From the NCBI RefSeq assembly GCF_015356825.1, contig NZ_JAACYW010000112.1, forward strand, positions 1-33,124: DNA of 33,124 bases, written 5' to 3'. A program made the translations under genes and the position numbers. The stretch's first letter is position 1. Each line of letters begins with the position of its first letter. Under the pieces are notes generated by a model. The model saw nothing but the letters and a program-made list of their open reading frames with translations. It did not search any database and was not told the DNA's origin. Of this stretch, positions 1-7,671 are shown piece by piece. This stretch comes from Catenulispora rubra. Lineage in GTDB: Bacteria > Actinomycetota > Actinomycetes > Streptomycetales > Catenulisporaceae.

Positions 1-126
1 CACCCCGCCCTCATCGACGCGCTCACAGCCCACAACGCAACCGTCTGCCCACACGAGGACCAGCGGGAATGGCGAAGCGGCGGATGGCCGGAAACCAGCC
101 GCGGTCCACGAACCCTGACGCGATCC
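1..126 (+). CDS. 3' end of a truncated reading frame
   Basis: An open frame enters from the left edge of the window and stops with TGA at 124-126, giving about 41 residues that begin HPALIDALTAHNATVC. The first part reads like ordinary actinobacterial protein, but I do not recognise the family. The beginning of the gene is outside the window, so neither the start nor the function can be judged. It could also be a chance open frame, because an antisense frame is open over the same bases. Confidence 0.25.
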
Positions 127-617
127 TGACCAGACGAGACCGCCGTGCCCAAAACCGATGACGATCGCGGTAGCCCACCAGCCCCGTGGCCGTCCGCAAC
201 GCCGCGCGGACGGTGACGCCCATCCGCGTCAGCGCCCCAGCGTCACCTTCTCGCTGGACCCCATGCACCCATGCCGCAGTGTCAGCCAGGATTGTCTGTC
301 CGACCACGAGCTGCCCCTCTTCTCGCGGGTCCGGAATATGTCGGCCTGACACTACGGCGCCCCAAGACTGCCGACACAGTTTCTGTGGCAGCGAACAAAG
401 CACTTGGTCCCCAGACACAGCGACGTCGCGGAGCCACCAGGACGTCGGCGACCGTCTGGCAACATGAGCCGGTACGGATCCGGCGGGTACGGCATGTCAT
501 GTGCCCGCTGTTCGTCGGCATCCGGTTCGCGCTAGAGGTCGGCGCCGAACCAGATGCCGTTGTGGTGAAGAAGTGCCCGCGCGATGCGGGCAAAGGCTGA
601 GCTGGAGGCCGATTCGC
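127..617. other. Gap without a recognisable gene
   Basis: No frame here has a ribosome-binding site together with recognisable protein content. A perfect 7-bp stem (574-580 with 586-592, 5-nt loop) lies about 25 bp upstream of the PucR-type gene start and could be an operator or leader hairpin for it. The rest shows nothing I can name. Confidence 0.4.
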
Positions 618-1826
618 ATGACGGGCACGGAGTTGGCGGCGCTGGCCGCCTGGGCGCGGTCGTGTCTGCCGGGACTGGTCGACGCCGCATGCGCCGCGAC
701 CGTCGACCGCATCCCCTTCTACCGCGAAGGAAGGATCGTCGACGCTGCGGAGTTGCGCCGCTCGGTGGAGGCGAACATGCGCTTCCTCGTCGGCGCGATA
801 GCCCAGCCGCAGGCATCGCTCGATCTGGCGGCGCCCACGGCGACCGGCCGCCGCCGTGCGCAGCAGGGCGCCCCGCTTCCGGAAGTCCTGCGCTGCTACC
901 GCATCTGCTTCACCACCTTGTGGGACGCGCTGGTGGCACACACCAGCCGTGACCGCGAACTCGCCGCCGCCGAGGCGCTGTTGTCCACCGCCAGCCTGAT
1001 CCTGCAGCTCACCGACCAGCACGCGCTGGCTCTCACCGAGGCCTACCGGGCCACGACCGCACAGATGATGCTCGCGCGCCAGGAACGCCGCGCGGCGATG
1101 GTCGAGGCATTGCTGACGGGTCTTCCCGGAACCGACACCGGGCCGTGGGAAGCCGCGGAACTGCTGGGCCTGCACCGCGACGGGATGTTGGTGGTCGTGG
1201 CCGCCGAAACCCGGGCCCTGGCCGAGGCGAGCCTGCCCGACATCGAACGCCGACTGGCCGACATCGGCATCGCCTCCGGCTGGCGCCTGACCCCGGCCCA
1301 GCAACTCGGCATCGTGTCGATACGCGGCAACAGCAACAGCAGCGGGTATGGGAAGCTGCTGACCGTACTGCGCACGACTGCACGAGCGCGCACCGGCATC
1401 AGTCCGACCTTCGACGCGGTCACCGACACCCCGCGCGCGCTGCGCCTGGCGCAAGCGGCGTTGGCGGTCCTGCCGCCGGGCCGCTCCGAGGTGCGACCGT
1501 TCGACCCGAGCCCTCTAGCAGCGCTGATGGTGTACCAGTCCGAGGAGAGCCGAAGACTCACCACGGAGGTGCTCGGGCCCGTCCTCGCTCTGCCATCGGA
1601 GGATCGGGAGACCTTGCTGCAGACGCTCGCCGTCTGGCTCGACAACAACGGATCGGCCGAACGCGCCGGCGAGCTCATCCACTGCCATCCCAACACCGTC
1701 CGTTATCGGCTGCGGCGGGTTCAGGACCTGACCGGACGGATCCTGTCGGACCCCCATGGCGTCGCCGAACTCGCCGCCGCCGCATACGCGGCGCGTCTGG
1801 CCGACAAGCCCTCCAAGTCGGCCTGA
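618..1826 (+). CDS. PucR/CdaR-type transcriptional regulator
   Basis: This 402-residue protein has the layout of the PucR/CdaR regulator family. The N-terminal helical region (about residues 5-160) resembles the RsbRD-type sensory domain often found in actinobacterial members. The C-terminal helix-turn-helix (about residues 335-395) carries the signature HPNTVRYRLRRV, the family's usual DNA-recognition segment. The frame is open upstream to 501, but ATG 618 has a GGAGG 9 bases before it and the upstream residues are arginine-rich and unlike the family, so 618 is chosen. No target gene is obvious. The next gene is on the opposite strand, so it may regulate itself or distant genes. The effector is unknown. 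Confidence 0.88.
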   Translation: MTGTELAALAAWARSCLPGLVDAACAATVDRIPFYREGRIVDAAELRRSVEANMRFLVGAIAQPQASLDLAAPTATGRRRAQQGAPLPEVLRCYRICFTTLWDALVAHTSRDRELAAAEALLSTASLILQLTDQHALALTEAYRATTAQMMLARQERRAAMVEALLTGLPGTDTGPWEAAELLGLHRDGMLVVVAAETRALAEASLPDIERRLADIGIASGWRLTPAQQLGIVSIRGNSNSSGYGKLLTVLRTTARARTGISPTFDAVTDTPRALRLAQAALAVLPPGRSEVRPFDPSPLAALMVYQSEESRRLTTEVLGPVLALPSEDRETLLQTLAVWLDNNGSAERAGELIHCHPNTVRYRLRRVQDLTGRILSDPHGVAELAAAAYAARLADKPSKSA

Positions 1827-1869
1827 CCTCCCCTGACCTCGACGCGATCACCGCACGGGCGTGTTCAGG

Positions 1870-2367
1870 TCAGTCTGCGGAAACGGTCTTGAGCTCGGCT
1901 TCGAAGGCCTTGACGTCGGCCACCTCGAGCTTCTTGATCTGATGCGCCGTGGCCTTCAGAGCCGACGTCAGCGCGTGGTCGATCTCCGTAGTGCTGATCA
2001 CGACCAGGCTGGTCTCCCCGGCATCGAGCCACTCGCCGAGCTCCTTCAGGTCGGACCGGGACAGCCCGTGCCACAGATGCCCGACCAGTCCGCCGACCGC
2101 GGCACCGGCCACAGTGCTGACGATGAACGCCGGCGGGAACAGCAGTCCGACCAGGGCACCCACGGCCGCGCCGTGCCAGGCCGAGTTGGTGGCCGTGTGC
2201 TCGTGGCGACGCACACGCACCTTCTGATCGGCCTCCCGCGTCACCACGGCGGCGTCATAGGTCCGCAGCACCCCGTCACCGTAGAGATCTCGCACTATCT
2301 CCAGGTCGGACTTGGCCGCCTGCTCGTCGGCATAGGTGCCGATGTAGACATAGATCGGTTCTGACAT
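1870..2367 (-). CDS. DUF1269-family protein
   Basis: This 165-residue protein starts MSEPIYVYIGTYADE and belongs to the DUF1269 family of small predicted membrane-associated proteins. An N-terminal alpha/beta part (residues 1-60) is followed by a glycine/alanine-rich hydrophobic hairpin (about 70-105, with AVGALVGLLF and AAVGGLVGHL) and an acidic/basic C-terminal helix. The ATG at 2367 follows a GAGGAAG-type ribosome-binding site. The open frame extends further upstream, but those residues are low complexity. It converges on the PucR-type gene with only 43 bp between stops. In other actinobacteria such genes are often stress-induced. No function is established. Confidence 0.82.
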   Translation of the reverse strand: MSEPIYVYIGTYADEQAAKSDLEIVRDLYGDGVLRTYDAAVVTREADQKVRVRRHEHTATNSAWHGAAVGALVGLLFPPAFIVSTVAGAAVGGLVGHLWHGLSRSDLKELGEWLDAGETSLVVISTTEIDHALTSALKATAHQIKKLEVADVKAFEAELKTVSAD

Positions 2368-2707
2368 AGCTTCACTTCCTCGCTGTCGATCCGCTGCACA
2401 ACTCACTGGTGAACGGAGAACGCCCGCTTTGGAGAACCCCGCGGAATCGTCCCGGCTGTGTGCGTGCCCTGATCGTAGGTAGGCACCCGCCCCAACGTCA
2501 TTGGCGGCAGCCACGCAATCCTTTGGACTCCTCGACAACAGCGCCGCTCAAACAGCTACGCCGAAGCCTCAGCTACGGCAGCTTTCGAGCGTGCAGATCA
2601 GTGATTCGCCCCCGACCGAGGGCAGCCGTTGAACCTGAAGAACGTCGACTTGCCGGTATGGACCGGGCACGGACCACTGTTATTGAGTCCTTCCGCGTAA
2701 TGAGTCT
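2368..2707. other. Gap with no gene
   Basis: This is the upstream region of the DUF1269 gene, running into an insertion-sequence remnant. No convincing coding frame or RNA gene is seen. Bases 2685-2710 (GAGTCCTTCCGCGTAATGAG and following) lie just past the stop of the transposase remnant and look like a terminal inverted repeat of the IS. I could not find its partner. Confidence 0.4.
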
Positions 2708-2926
2708 TCACGTTGTGTGACGGGCGGGCAGGGGGCAGCCGTGTTCGAGGCGGAGCAGGGCGAGCGCGGCCTTGGTGATCGCGCCGATTCGCCAAGGGCA
2801 TGTGCTTACGTGTCGCAGGGCTTTGAACGTGGTCTTCAGCAGGGAGTTCGCACGCTCGGCGATGCTGTGGATGCCACGGAGGCTCAAGGTGTACTGCTTG
2901 TTCGTGTCGGACAGCTCGGCGCCCTT
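2708..2926 (-). pseudogene. IS5-type (DDE_Tnp_4) transposase C-terminal remnant
   Basis: Read on the minus strand, this stretch gives the C-terminal end of a DDE_Tnp_4 transposase: YTLSLRGIHSIAERANSLLK, then TCPWRIGAITKAALALLRLE, ending at a natural TGA (2708-2710). The frame is closed upstream by a TAA at 2927-2929, so about three quarters of the enzyme, including the DDE catalytic residues, is missing. A candidate terminal repeat lies just beyond the stop. This is a dead copy. The adjacent plus-strand remnant is from a different IS5-group element, so at least two insertions are recorded here. Confidence 0.75.
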
Positions 2927-2944
2927 TTAGGGCTCGCAACAAAG

Positions 2945-3240
2945 GTGGTGGGCGTGACCTGCGGGAATGGCGCTGATGGGAGTTCCTGCCGCAAGAACCG
3001 GGCTACGGCTCAGGCATGGCCTGCTGGCGCAGATGGCGGGATGGAGCGCCGCCGGAGTCTGGCAGCGGCTGCACGAGCTGCTGCTGGCCGAGCCGCTCGA
3101 CCCGATGTCCTCCACGTTCTCGTGGAGGACATCGCTGCTTCCCATGTGGTTCTGGCCTGGAGGAGAGCGCACCGCAGCGCGCTCATCGCGGAGTACGTGG
3201 ACATCGCCCGCCGGAGCGTCGGTGAACCAGGGCCAGGCGC
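2945..3240 (+). pseudogene. Degenerate IS5/IS427-type transposase N-terminal remnant
   Basis: Two neighbouring plus-strand frames together give the start of an IS5-group transposase: LPQEPGYGSGMACWRRWRD, then after a frameshift near 3045 SAAGVWQRLHELLLAEPLD. In intact elements these segments are continuous and lead to the first catalytic Asp region (DGSHVRA), which is not found here. Beyond about 3100 the sequence is unrecognisable and contains a perfect hairpin (3103-3134). The remnant is not functional. Confidence 0.6.
3103..3134. repeat. Perfect 14-bp inverted repeat with TTCT loop
   Basis: CGATGTCCTCCACG (3103-3116) and CGTGGAGGACATCG (3121-3134) are exact reverse complements around a 4-base loop. 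There is no following T run. It sits where the IS5-type remnant stops being recognisable, so it may have arisen by inverted duplication at a broken IS end. It may also work as a terminator-like barrier between the IS debris and the MBL gene. Confidence 0.75.
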
Positions 3241-3267
3241 GTTGCGCTCGTAACCTGGTCGCTTTGT

Positions 3268-4194
3268 TCAGCCGCCCACGCGGCACGGTCCTTCCGTGGC
3301 GATCTCGTGAGCGACCGCGGTGATGTTGACGTCCATCAGAGTGGGTAGCGACGCCACATTGGGATAGTCCGAGTACTTCGCCTCCACCTCGCCCTTGATC
3401 GTCGCCAGCTCCTCCGGTGTGACGGTCACGCCGCCTGGCGATGACGGCGCGGCTGCCGGAGCGACGAAGGCGCGGAAGTCGTTGATGTAACGGGTTTGCT
3501 TGGCGATCAGCCTCGGTGAGCCGGGGGCGCCGTGGCCCGGGTACAGCCTGGCCGCATGCGGGAAGCGATCGTGTAGGCGGTCCAGGTCGGTCAACCAGCC
3601 GCAGGTGTGGCCCTCCAGCAGCGCCGGCGTCATGTGGTTCGACACGATGTCCCCCGGGAAGAGTTCGCGCGTGGACGGGTCGTAGAACGCTGTTTCGTCC
3701 TCGGTCTCGCCGGGGCCGAACTGCGCGGTCTCCAGGCGGAGACCGCCGACGAACAGCGGCTTGTTCGGCTGGATCACGTGATCCGGCACCGTCATCACGG
3801 CTGGATAGTCGGCGCCGTCGATCTGGCGGGTCAGGGCGTAGAAGCCCTTTGAGTCAGTACGGATCTCCTCGGCTGTCCCGGCCGAGGCGTACATCGGCGC
3901 GGTGGGGAACGCCTCGTGCAGTACTCCCAGGCCACCGACGTGGTCGGGATGTGCGTGGGTGATGAGGATCGCTGCCACCGGGCGTCCGGTGGCCTGGATC
4001 GCGGCGAGGGCCTTGTGGGCCTCGGAGATGGTACGGCCGGAGTCGATCACGATGAGGCCCTGCGGTGCCGAGATCCACAGGACGTTCACCGATCCGGGAT
4101 TCGGTGACGCGTAGCGGCCGACGTCGAGCTGTCGGGCGGAGGCCGGTGCGGCGGTCAGGACAAGCAGGAGGAGCGCGACGACGAGTCTTTTCAC
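3268..4194 (-). CDS. Exported MBL-fold metallo-hydrolase
   Basis: This 308-residue protein begins VKRLVVALLLLVLTAAPASA, a clear Sec signal peptide, so the mature enzyme is probably secreted or surface-held. It carries the metallo-beta-lactamase-fold zinc motif HAHPDH at about residues 80-85, and further ligand regions at PGDIVSNH and LYPGHG. The fold covers lactonases, subclass B3-like lactamases and other hydrolases, and the substrate is not clear. GTG 4194 is chosen because it overlaps the upstream gene's TGA in a GTGA (4191-4194), giving translational coupling to the NmrA-family gene. An in-frame ATG at 4224 would spoil the signal peptide. The pair is probably controlled by the divergent TetR regulator. 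Confidence 0.87.
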   Translation of the reverse strand: MKRLVVALLLLVLTAAPASARQLDVGRYASPNPGSVNVLWISAPQGLIVIDSGRTISEAHKALAAIQATGRPVAAILITHAHPDHVGGLGVLHEAFPTAPMYASAGTAEEIRTDSKGFYALTRQIDGADYPAVMTVPDHVIQPNKPLFVGGLRLETAQFGPGETEDETAFYDPSTRELFPGDIVSNHMTPALLEGHTCGWLTDLDRLHDRFPHAARLYPGHGAPGSPRLIAKQTRYINDFRAFVAPAAAPSSPGGVTVTPEELATIKGEVEAKYSDYPNVASLPTLMDVNITAVAHEIATEGPCRVGG

Positions 4195-5012
4195 TGGAAT
4201 CGCTCCGCGTTGGCTCGGACCCACGCCGCGAAGGTGCGGGGCGGACGGCCGGTGATTTCCTCGACGGTGGGGAACACCGTTGCCTCGTCCAGCTTTCCGC
4301 CGGAGTAGAAGCTGAAGAAGGCGTCGACGTACTTCTCGGGCATCTCGGCCAGCATCTGCGCGCGGGCCTCGTCATCGGGCTGCGCCTCGTAGCGGATCTC
4401 GCGGCCGAGCACTTCGGCGAGGATGCGCACGCGGTCTCCCGGCCGCAGTGCCTCCGGACCGGTCACCGGGTATGCATGGCCCTCGTGTTCGGCCGAGACC
4501 AGTGCTTTCGCGGCTACGGCGGCGATGTCGGCCGGGTCGATGACGGCGGCGGGCACCTGCGGCCACGGTGCCCGCACCACGCCCGCTTTGATCTGTGACA
4601 GCCACTGGAACGTGTTCGTCATGAACATCCGGGGGCGGACCATGGTCCACGCGAGTCCGGACGCTCGCAGCGCGTCCTCGCTGTCGATCATGTACTGGGC
4701 GACGGCGTTGGACCGGTCGCCGGTCTCGGCCGACCCGCCGGACATCAGCACGATGCGACGCACGCCGGCCTTCTCGGCTTCGGCGAAGATCTCCGGCGGG
4801 TAGCCGCTGAGCATGAACAATGCCTCCGTGCCGGCCAACGCCCGCGCCAGCGAGGACGGATCGTTCAAGTCCCCGGCCACAGCCTCCGCGCCGGTCGGTA
4901 CCGTCGCCCTCGCGGGGTCCCGTGTCAGAGCCCTTACCTGCTCACCCGCCTCGACCAGCAAGCGGGTCACTTCACGTCCGACGTTCCCCGTCGCCCCAGC
5001 CACAACGATCAT
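4191..5012 (-). CDS. NmrA/SDR-family NAD(P)-binding protein
   Basis: This 273-residue protein of the atypical short-chain dehydrogenase (NmrA/HSCARG-like) family has the nucleotide-binding motif GATGNVG near the N-terminus. It continues with the family-typical segments ALFMLSGYPP, RIVLMSGGSA and WTMVRPRMFMTN. Members act as NAD(P)H-dependent reductases or redox sensors, so the reaction here is open. ATG 5012 is preferred because a GGGG lies 5 bases upstream; GTG 5018 is possible and adds two residues. It is the first gene of a two-gene operon with the MBL hydrolase. The 20-bp palindrome beginning 15 bases upstream of the start suggests direct repression by the divergent TetR protein. Confidence 0.88.
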   Translation of the reverse strand: MIVVAGATGNVGREVTRLLVEAGEQVRALTRDPARATVPTGAEAVAGDLNDPSSLARALAGTEALFMLSGYPPEIFAEAEKAGVRRIVLMSGGSAETGDRSNAVAQYMIDSEDALRASGLAWTMVRPRMFMTNTFQWLSQIKAGVVRAPWPQVPAAVIDPADIAAVAAKALVSAEHEGHAYPVTGPEALRPGDRVRILAEVLGREIRYEAQPDDEARAQMLAEMPEKYVDAFFSFYSGGKLDEATVFPTVEEITGRPPRTFAAWVRANAERFQ

Positions 5013-5027
5013 GTTCACCCCATGTAT

Positions 5028-5047
5028 GTTAGGGATCGTTCCCTAAC
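5028..5047. promoter_or_regulatory. TetR-type operator palindrome
   Basis: GTTAGGGATCGTTCCCTAAC is an inverted repeat with 8-bp perfect arms around a 4-base centre. It lies midway between the divergent NmrA-family (start 5012) and TetR (start 5065) genes. Its position and size fit the binding site of the neighbouring TetR regulator, which would control both directions. Confidence 0.8.
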
Positions 5048-5064
5048 GTATAGGCTATGGGACC

Positions 5065-5619
5065 ATGAGACGCCCTGCCAAGGAAACGCGGGAACACATC
5101 CTGGCGGTCGCGCACGATCTCTTTTACTGGCACAGCATCAAGGGCACCGGCGTCGACACCATCGCGACCGCGGCCGAGGTGGCGCCGGCCACCCTCTACC
5201 GCCTGTTCACGTCGAAGGACGAGCTCGTCGCGGCCTACATCCAGCGGGCCAGCGGCCTGTACAAGCAGTGGTTCCTCGGCGCGACCGCGGAAGGCGAGCC
5301 GGCTGACAGGATCCTGTCACTGTTCGACGCGCTCATCGAGCAGGTGCAGCCCGAGCACTGCCGGGGCTGCCCGTTCCTGATGGCGATGGCCGAGTTGCCG
5401 GACGCATCGACGAAGGCGCACACGCTGGCCGTCGAGACCAAGATGTGGGTCCGCGAACGGATCGGCGAACTGACCGGATCGGACGTACTCGCGGACCAGA
5501 TCTTCCTAATCATGGAAGGCGTCTACGCCTCCGTGCAGTCGCACGGCGCCGACGGCCCCGCGCGGCAGGCGCGCGGACTTGTCGAGCTGCTGCTCACAAG
5601 CTCCCTTCATCGCCCGTAA
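5065..5619 (+). CDS. TetR/AcrR-family repressor
   Basis: This 184-residue protein has an N-terminal TetR DNA-binding domain (about residues 5-50, including GVDTIATAAEVAPATLYRLF and the following KDELVAAY). The ligand-binding C-terminal domain resembles the group with the HCRGCPFLMAMAEL segment, seen in TetR proteins that guard NAD(P)-dependent reductase genes. The start ATG is 17 bases after the operator palindrome, so autoregulation together with control of the divergent NmrA/MBL operon is likely. The ligand is unknown; the HCRGC cysteines could make it sensitive to electrophiles, which is inference. Confidence 0.9.
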   Translation: MRRPAKETREHILAVAHDLFYWHSIKGTGVDTIATAAEVAPATLYRLFTSKDELVAAYIQRASGLYKQWFLGATAEGEPADRILSLFDALIEQVQPEHCRGCPFLMAMAELPDASTKAHTLAVETKMWVRERIGELTGSDVLADQIFLIMEGVYASVQSHGADGPARQARGLVELLLTSSLHRP

Positions 5620-5644
5620 GCACAGTCGGCCGACCAGCTCGCAC

Positions 5645-6310
5645 AGCTCCACGGCCGGTCGGCCAGGTGCACCGCGGTGGGTTCTGGCCCATAGTCGATA
5701 TTGCGGTGCACGGCGCGGATATCTTCTCTGGTTCGATCGGGCTGGCGCTCATGTTCGCGATGGGATGTTCGGCGATTCGAGGCCACTGCGATCTTCCGGG
5801 ACGAGGCGCGCAGACCGGAGCGGACGGTGCCACGGGCCACGTACATCGTCATCGCCGTCCTCTCGCGGTACATGTACAACTTGAGCGCTGACCGGATTCT
5901 GCACCGCCGGCTCAGCAAGGTGCACACCCGCCACGGTTCGCCGCACCGCGCGTCGATCGTGGCCATCGTGCTGGTCGTGGTCGGGCTGGTGCCCTTCGTG
6001 CTCATCGACTCCGATCCCCACCAGGTGTATACGGTGCTGGTCGGCGTGTACGCGTACACCTTCGTCGCGCTGCTATACATCATGTGCATCGCGGTGCCGG
6101 TCTACCTGCATAAGCACCGCGAGGCCGGAGTCACGCTGTGGAAGCGGCTGATCGCTCCTGCGCTCGCACTGATCGGCCTCGGCGTGGCGCTGCTGCTGTC
6201 GACACAGAACTTCGGGCTGCTGATCGGCGGCTCCCAGACCATGGCCAACGCCATGTTCGCGCTCGTGTACGGACTCTTCGTCGTCGGCGCTGATCGCGGT
6301 GGTGGAGTGA
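5645..6310 (+). pseudogene. Amino-acid permease (APC family), decayed
   Basis: Fragments of an APC-superfamily transporter appear in successive frames: SGSIGLALMFAMGC, then after a frameshift near 5770 ATAIFRDEARRPERTVPRA, then RILHRRLSKVHTRHGSPHRA, TYTFVALL-like membrane segments and NFGLLIGGSQTMANAMFALV. The normal N-terminal half is absent, a stretch of membrane helices between the RATYIVIAV and SRYMYNLSADR segments is deleted, and a last frameshift near 6290 precedes the probable original stop at 6308-6310. The gene cannot make a working transporter. A second permease remnant lies at 12174-12548 on the other strand. Confidence 0.75.
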
Positions 6311-6998
6311 CCGAGCATTTCGGAGACCACCTTCATCGCGACCCCGGCACTCAGAGGTTGGCAGAGGTCTGCCGGTGGTAGCCACGCTAGCCCGTGCTTG
6401 GGGCATGTTCGGGGACAACGCGAGCCGGACTGTCTGGGCAGACGTCCCATACCCAAGGGACGTCGAAACACCGAAGTTCTGCGAGGGCGACGTGGTGCGC
6501 GTTCGGGACGAACCAGCGCTCACAATCGTCGTCCAGCCCCCGCATCAGGCTGCCATTCGTCTTCTAGACGACGTACCCGCCCCTCGACATTTGTCGCGTG
6601 CCGGTGGTCTTGGTGCAGACAGTGACGCCCGTCGAACCGGATAGTTGTGGGTGGCGGTCAGCGTCTTCGTGACCTGCTTCCACCCAGACTCTTGTACCGA
6701 CCTGGCACGCCGCACGACCATACGGCCGCGACGATGCCTGGACGAACACGTTCGCGAACGAATACGGCTACGGCCCCTGGCTACGAAGCCCTCATGTATA
6801 CGCGCGACATGATGCAGCTCACCGGGCCGCTCCGCCGAGCCCGTACCGACCAGCGGTACTCCATGTTTCTGCAGCAGCGGGTCTCTGCGCTTCGCGCCGG
6901 CGACCGGGCTTCCCGGTGGTCCACACTCTGAACAAGGCGACCTGGACACTCGGCGGGGACTTCAGGCTCAGAAAAGTCAGATTGCCTGGGTTCGGGGA
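6311..6998. other. Non-coding or fully eroded stretch
   Basis: Several short open frames cross this region on both strands, but none has a good ribosome-binding site together with recognisable protein content. A plus-strand frame at 6375-6644 contains FCEGDVVRVRDEP, reminiscent of small beta-barrel domains, without enough to name it. I regard the stretch as gene debris to the left of the long direct repeat. Confidence 0.4.
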
Positions 6999-7260
6999 CC
7001 CGAACGGGTGACGAAGTCCTGCCCGACCGGAGGGCGAGCAATACGGCGGCACTGCGAAGAACAGGCCGTCACCATACGGAGTCGCTACGGCCGTCATCAC
7101 ACCGTCATCACACGGGGCCGTTTCAACGACTTTACGGGTCGAGTCGAGTACGCGAGGCGAAAAACGTAAAGCCCCAGGTCAGCCAGGCTTCATGGGGTTC
7201 GACTTCGGTGCCCCCGGCGGGACTCCGTGCACATCGGTACATGATCCTGGTGCCGCACAG
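6999..7260. repeat. Long direct repeat, copy 1 (tRNA-Arg-like end)
   Basis: About 262 bp match 11143-11409 in the same orientation. The best-kept block starts with ACAGGCCGTCACCATACGGA near 7061 and runs through the 7130s nearly without change. Inside are two tandem CGTCATCACAC units (7092-7102, 7103-7113). On the minus strand GTCCCGCCGGGGGCACC resembles the end of an actinobacterial tRNA-Arg (T-arm and acceptor strand). It is followed by a terminator-like stem (AAGCC...GGCTT, about 7170-7193 on the plus strand). No complete tRNA can be folded. Confidence 0.8.
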
Positions 7261-7402
7261 CATCGAGAGCAACCGGATTCCAGTACCCATCGATCCTGTG
7301 TCTGTTCGTGCCTGGGCGTGCAGCCAGGGTCTCGATGTTGCTGACCGCGGCCGCATGCCCAGCGCGGTTGTCAAAGCACGGCAGGCCGCCCAACGTGAAT
7401 AG
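7241..7402 (+). CDS. Lone Lsr2 C-terminal DNA-binding domain
   Basis: This 53-residue frame contains DPVSVRAWACSQGLDVADRG followed by RMPSAVVKARQAA, a close match to the C-terminal DNA-binding domain of Lsr2, the xenogeneic silencer of actinobacteria (consensus IREWA..G..VSDRGRIPAEV). The N-terminal oligomerisation domain is absent. The ATG at 7241 lies within the end of the long direct repeat and has no strong ribosome-binding site, so this is probably the 3' remnant of a larger lsr2-like gene cut at the repeat boundary. If expressed, it would bind AT-rich DNA without bridging. The recognition is good; the coding status is uncertain. Confidence 0.55.
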   Translation: MILVPHSIESNRIPVPIDPVSVRAWACSQGLDVADRGRMPSAVVKARQAAQRE

Positions 7403-7460
7403 GAATAGGAAGCAACGCGTCGAGACGCATTCGCACTGGTAAGCGGTGCAGAGCTGGGCT

Positions 7461-7498
7461 AGGTTTCGGGGGCCGACATATGGCGGCCCCCGAAACCT
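7461..7498. repeat. Perfect 15-bp inverted repeat
   Basis: AGGTTTCGGGGGCCG (7461-7475) and CGGCCCCCGAAACCT (7484-7498) are exact reverse complements separated by ACATATGG. The stem is very GC-rich. It lies between the Lsr2 fragment and the MmyB-like remnant. It could be a bidirectional terminator, a site for a dimeric protein, or a palindromic element end. No long T run follows on either side. Confidence 0.8.
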
Positions 7499-7572
7499 TA
7501 TGCGGGCGGCGTTCGATGGTAACCCCTGCGCTCGGCTCTCTCTGGCAGAGATATTGCAGGTTAATCATCGAG

Positions 7573-7671
7573 TTCATGCGATTCGGCGACGACGGCCAGC
7601 GGATTGCGGTCTACCAGGCCGAGCCCGGCAGCGCCGACGAGGCGGAGCTCGGAAGGCTCGCCGCACGCTGA
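7573..7671 (+). pseudogene. C-terminal fragment of an MmyB-type regulator
   Basis: The last residues of this frame, IAVYQAEPGS followed by ADEAELGRLAAR and a stop at 7669-7671, match the end of XRE regulators with an MmyB-like ligand-binding domain, where DGQRLxVYHAEPGSPSAEAL is typical. The helix-turn-helix and the rest of the protein are missing. The fragment overlaps the 3' end of the LysR gene on the other strand, suggesting that a deletion joined the two. Confidence 0.5.

Noticed and set aside
532..597. Minus-strand frame ending ALLHHNGIWFGADL looked protein-like.
   Set aside because: Too short, no start, and the upstream part of the frame is the antisense of the PucR-type gene.
7140..7235. 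A complete tRNA gene on the minus strand.
   Set aside because: Only the T-arm/acceptor 3' part resembles a tRNA; no matching 5' acceptor strand, D-arm or anticodon arm was found next to either repeat copy.
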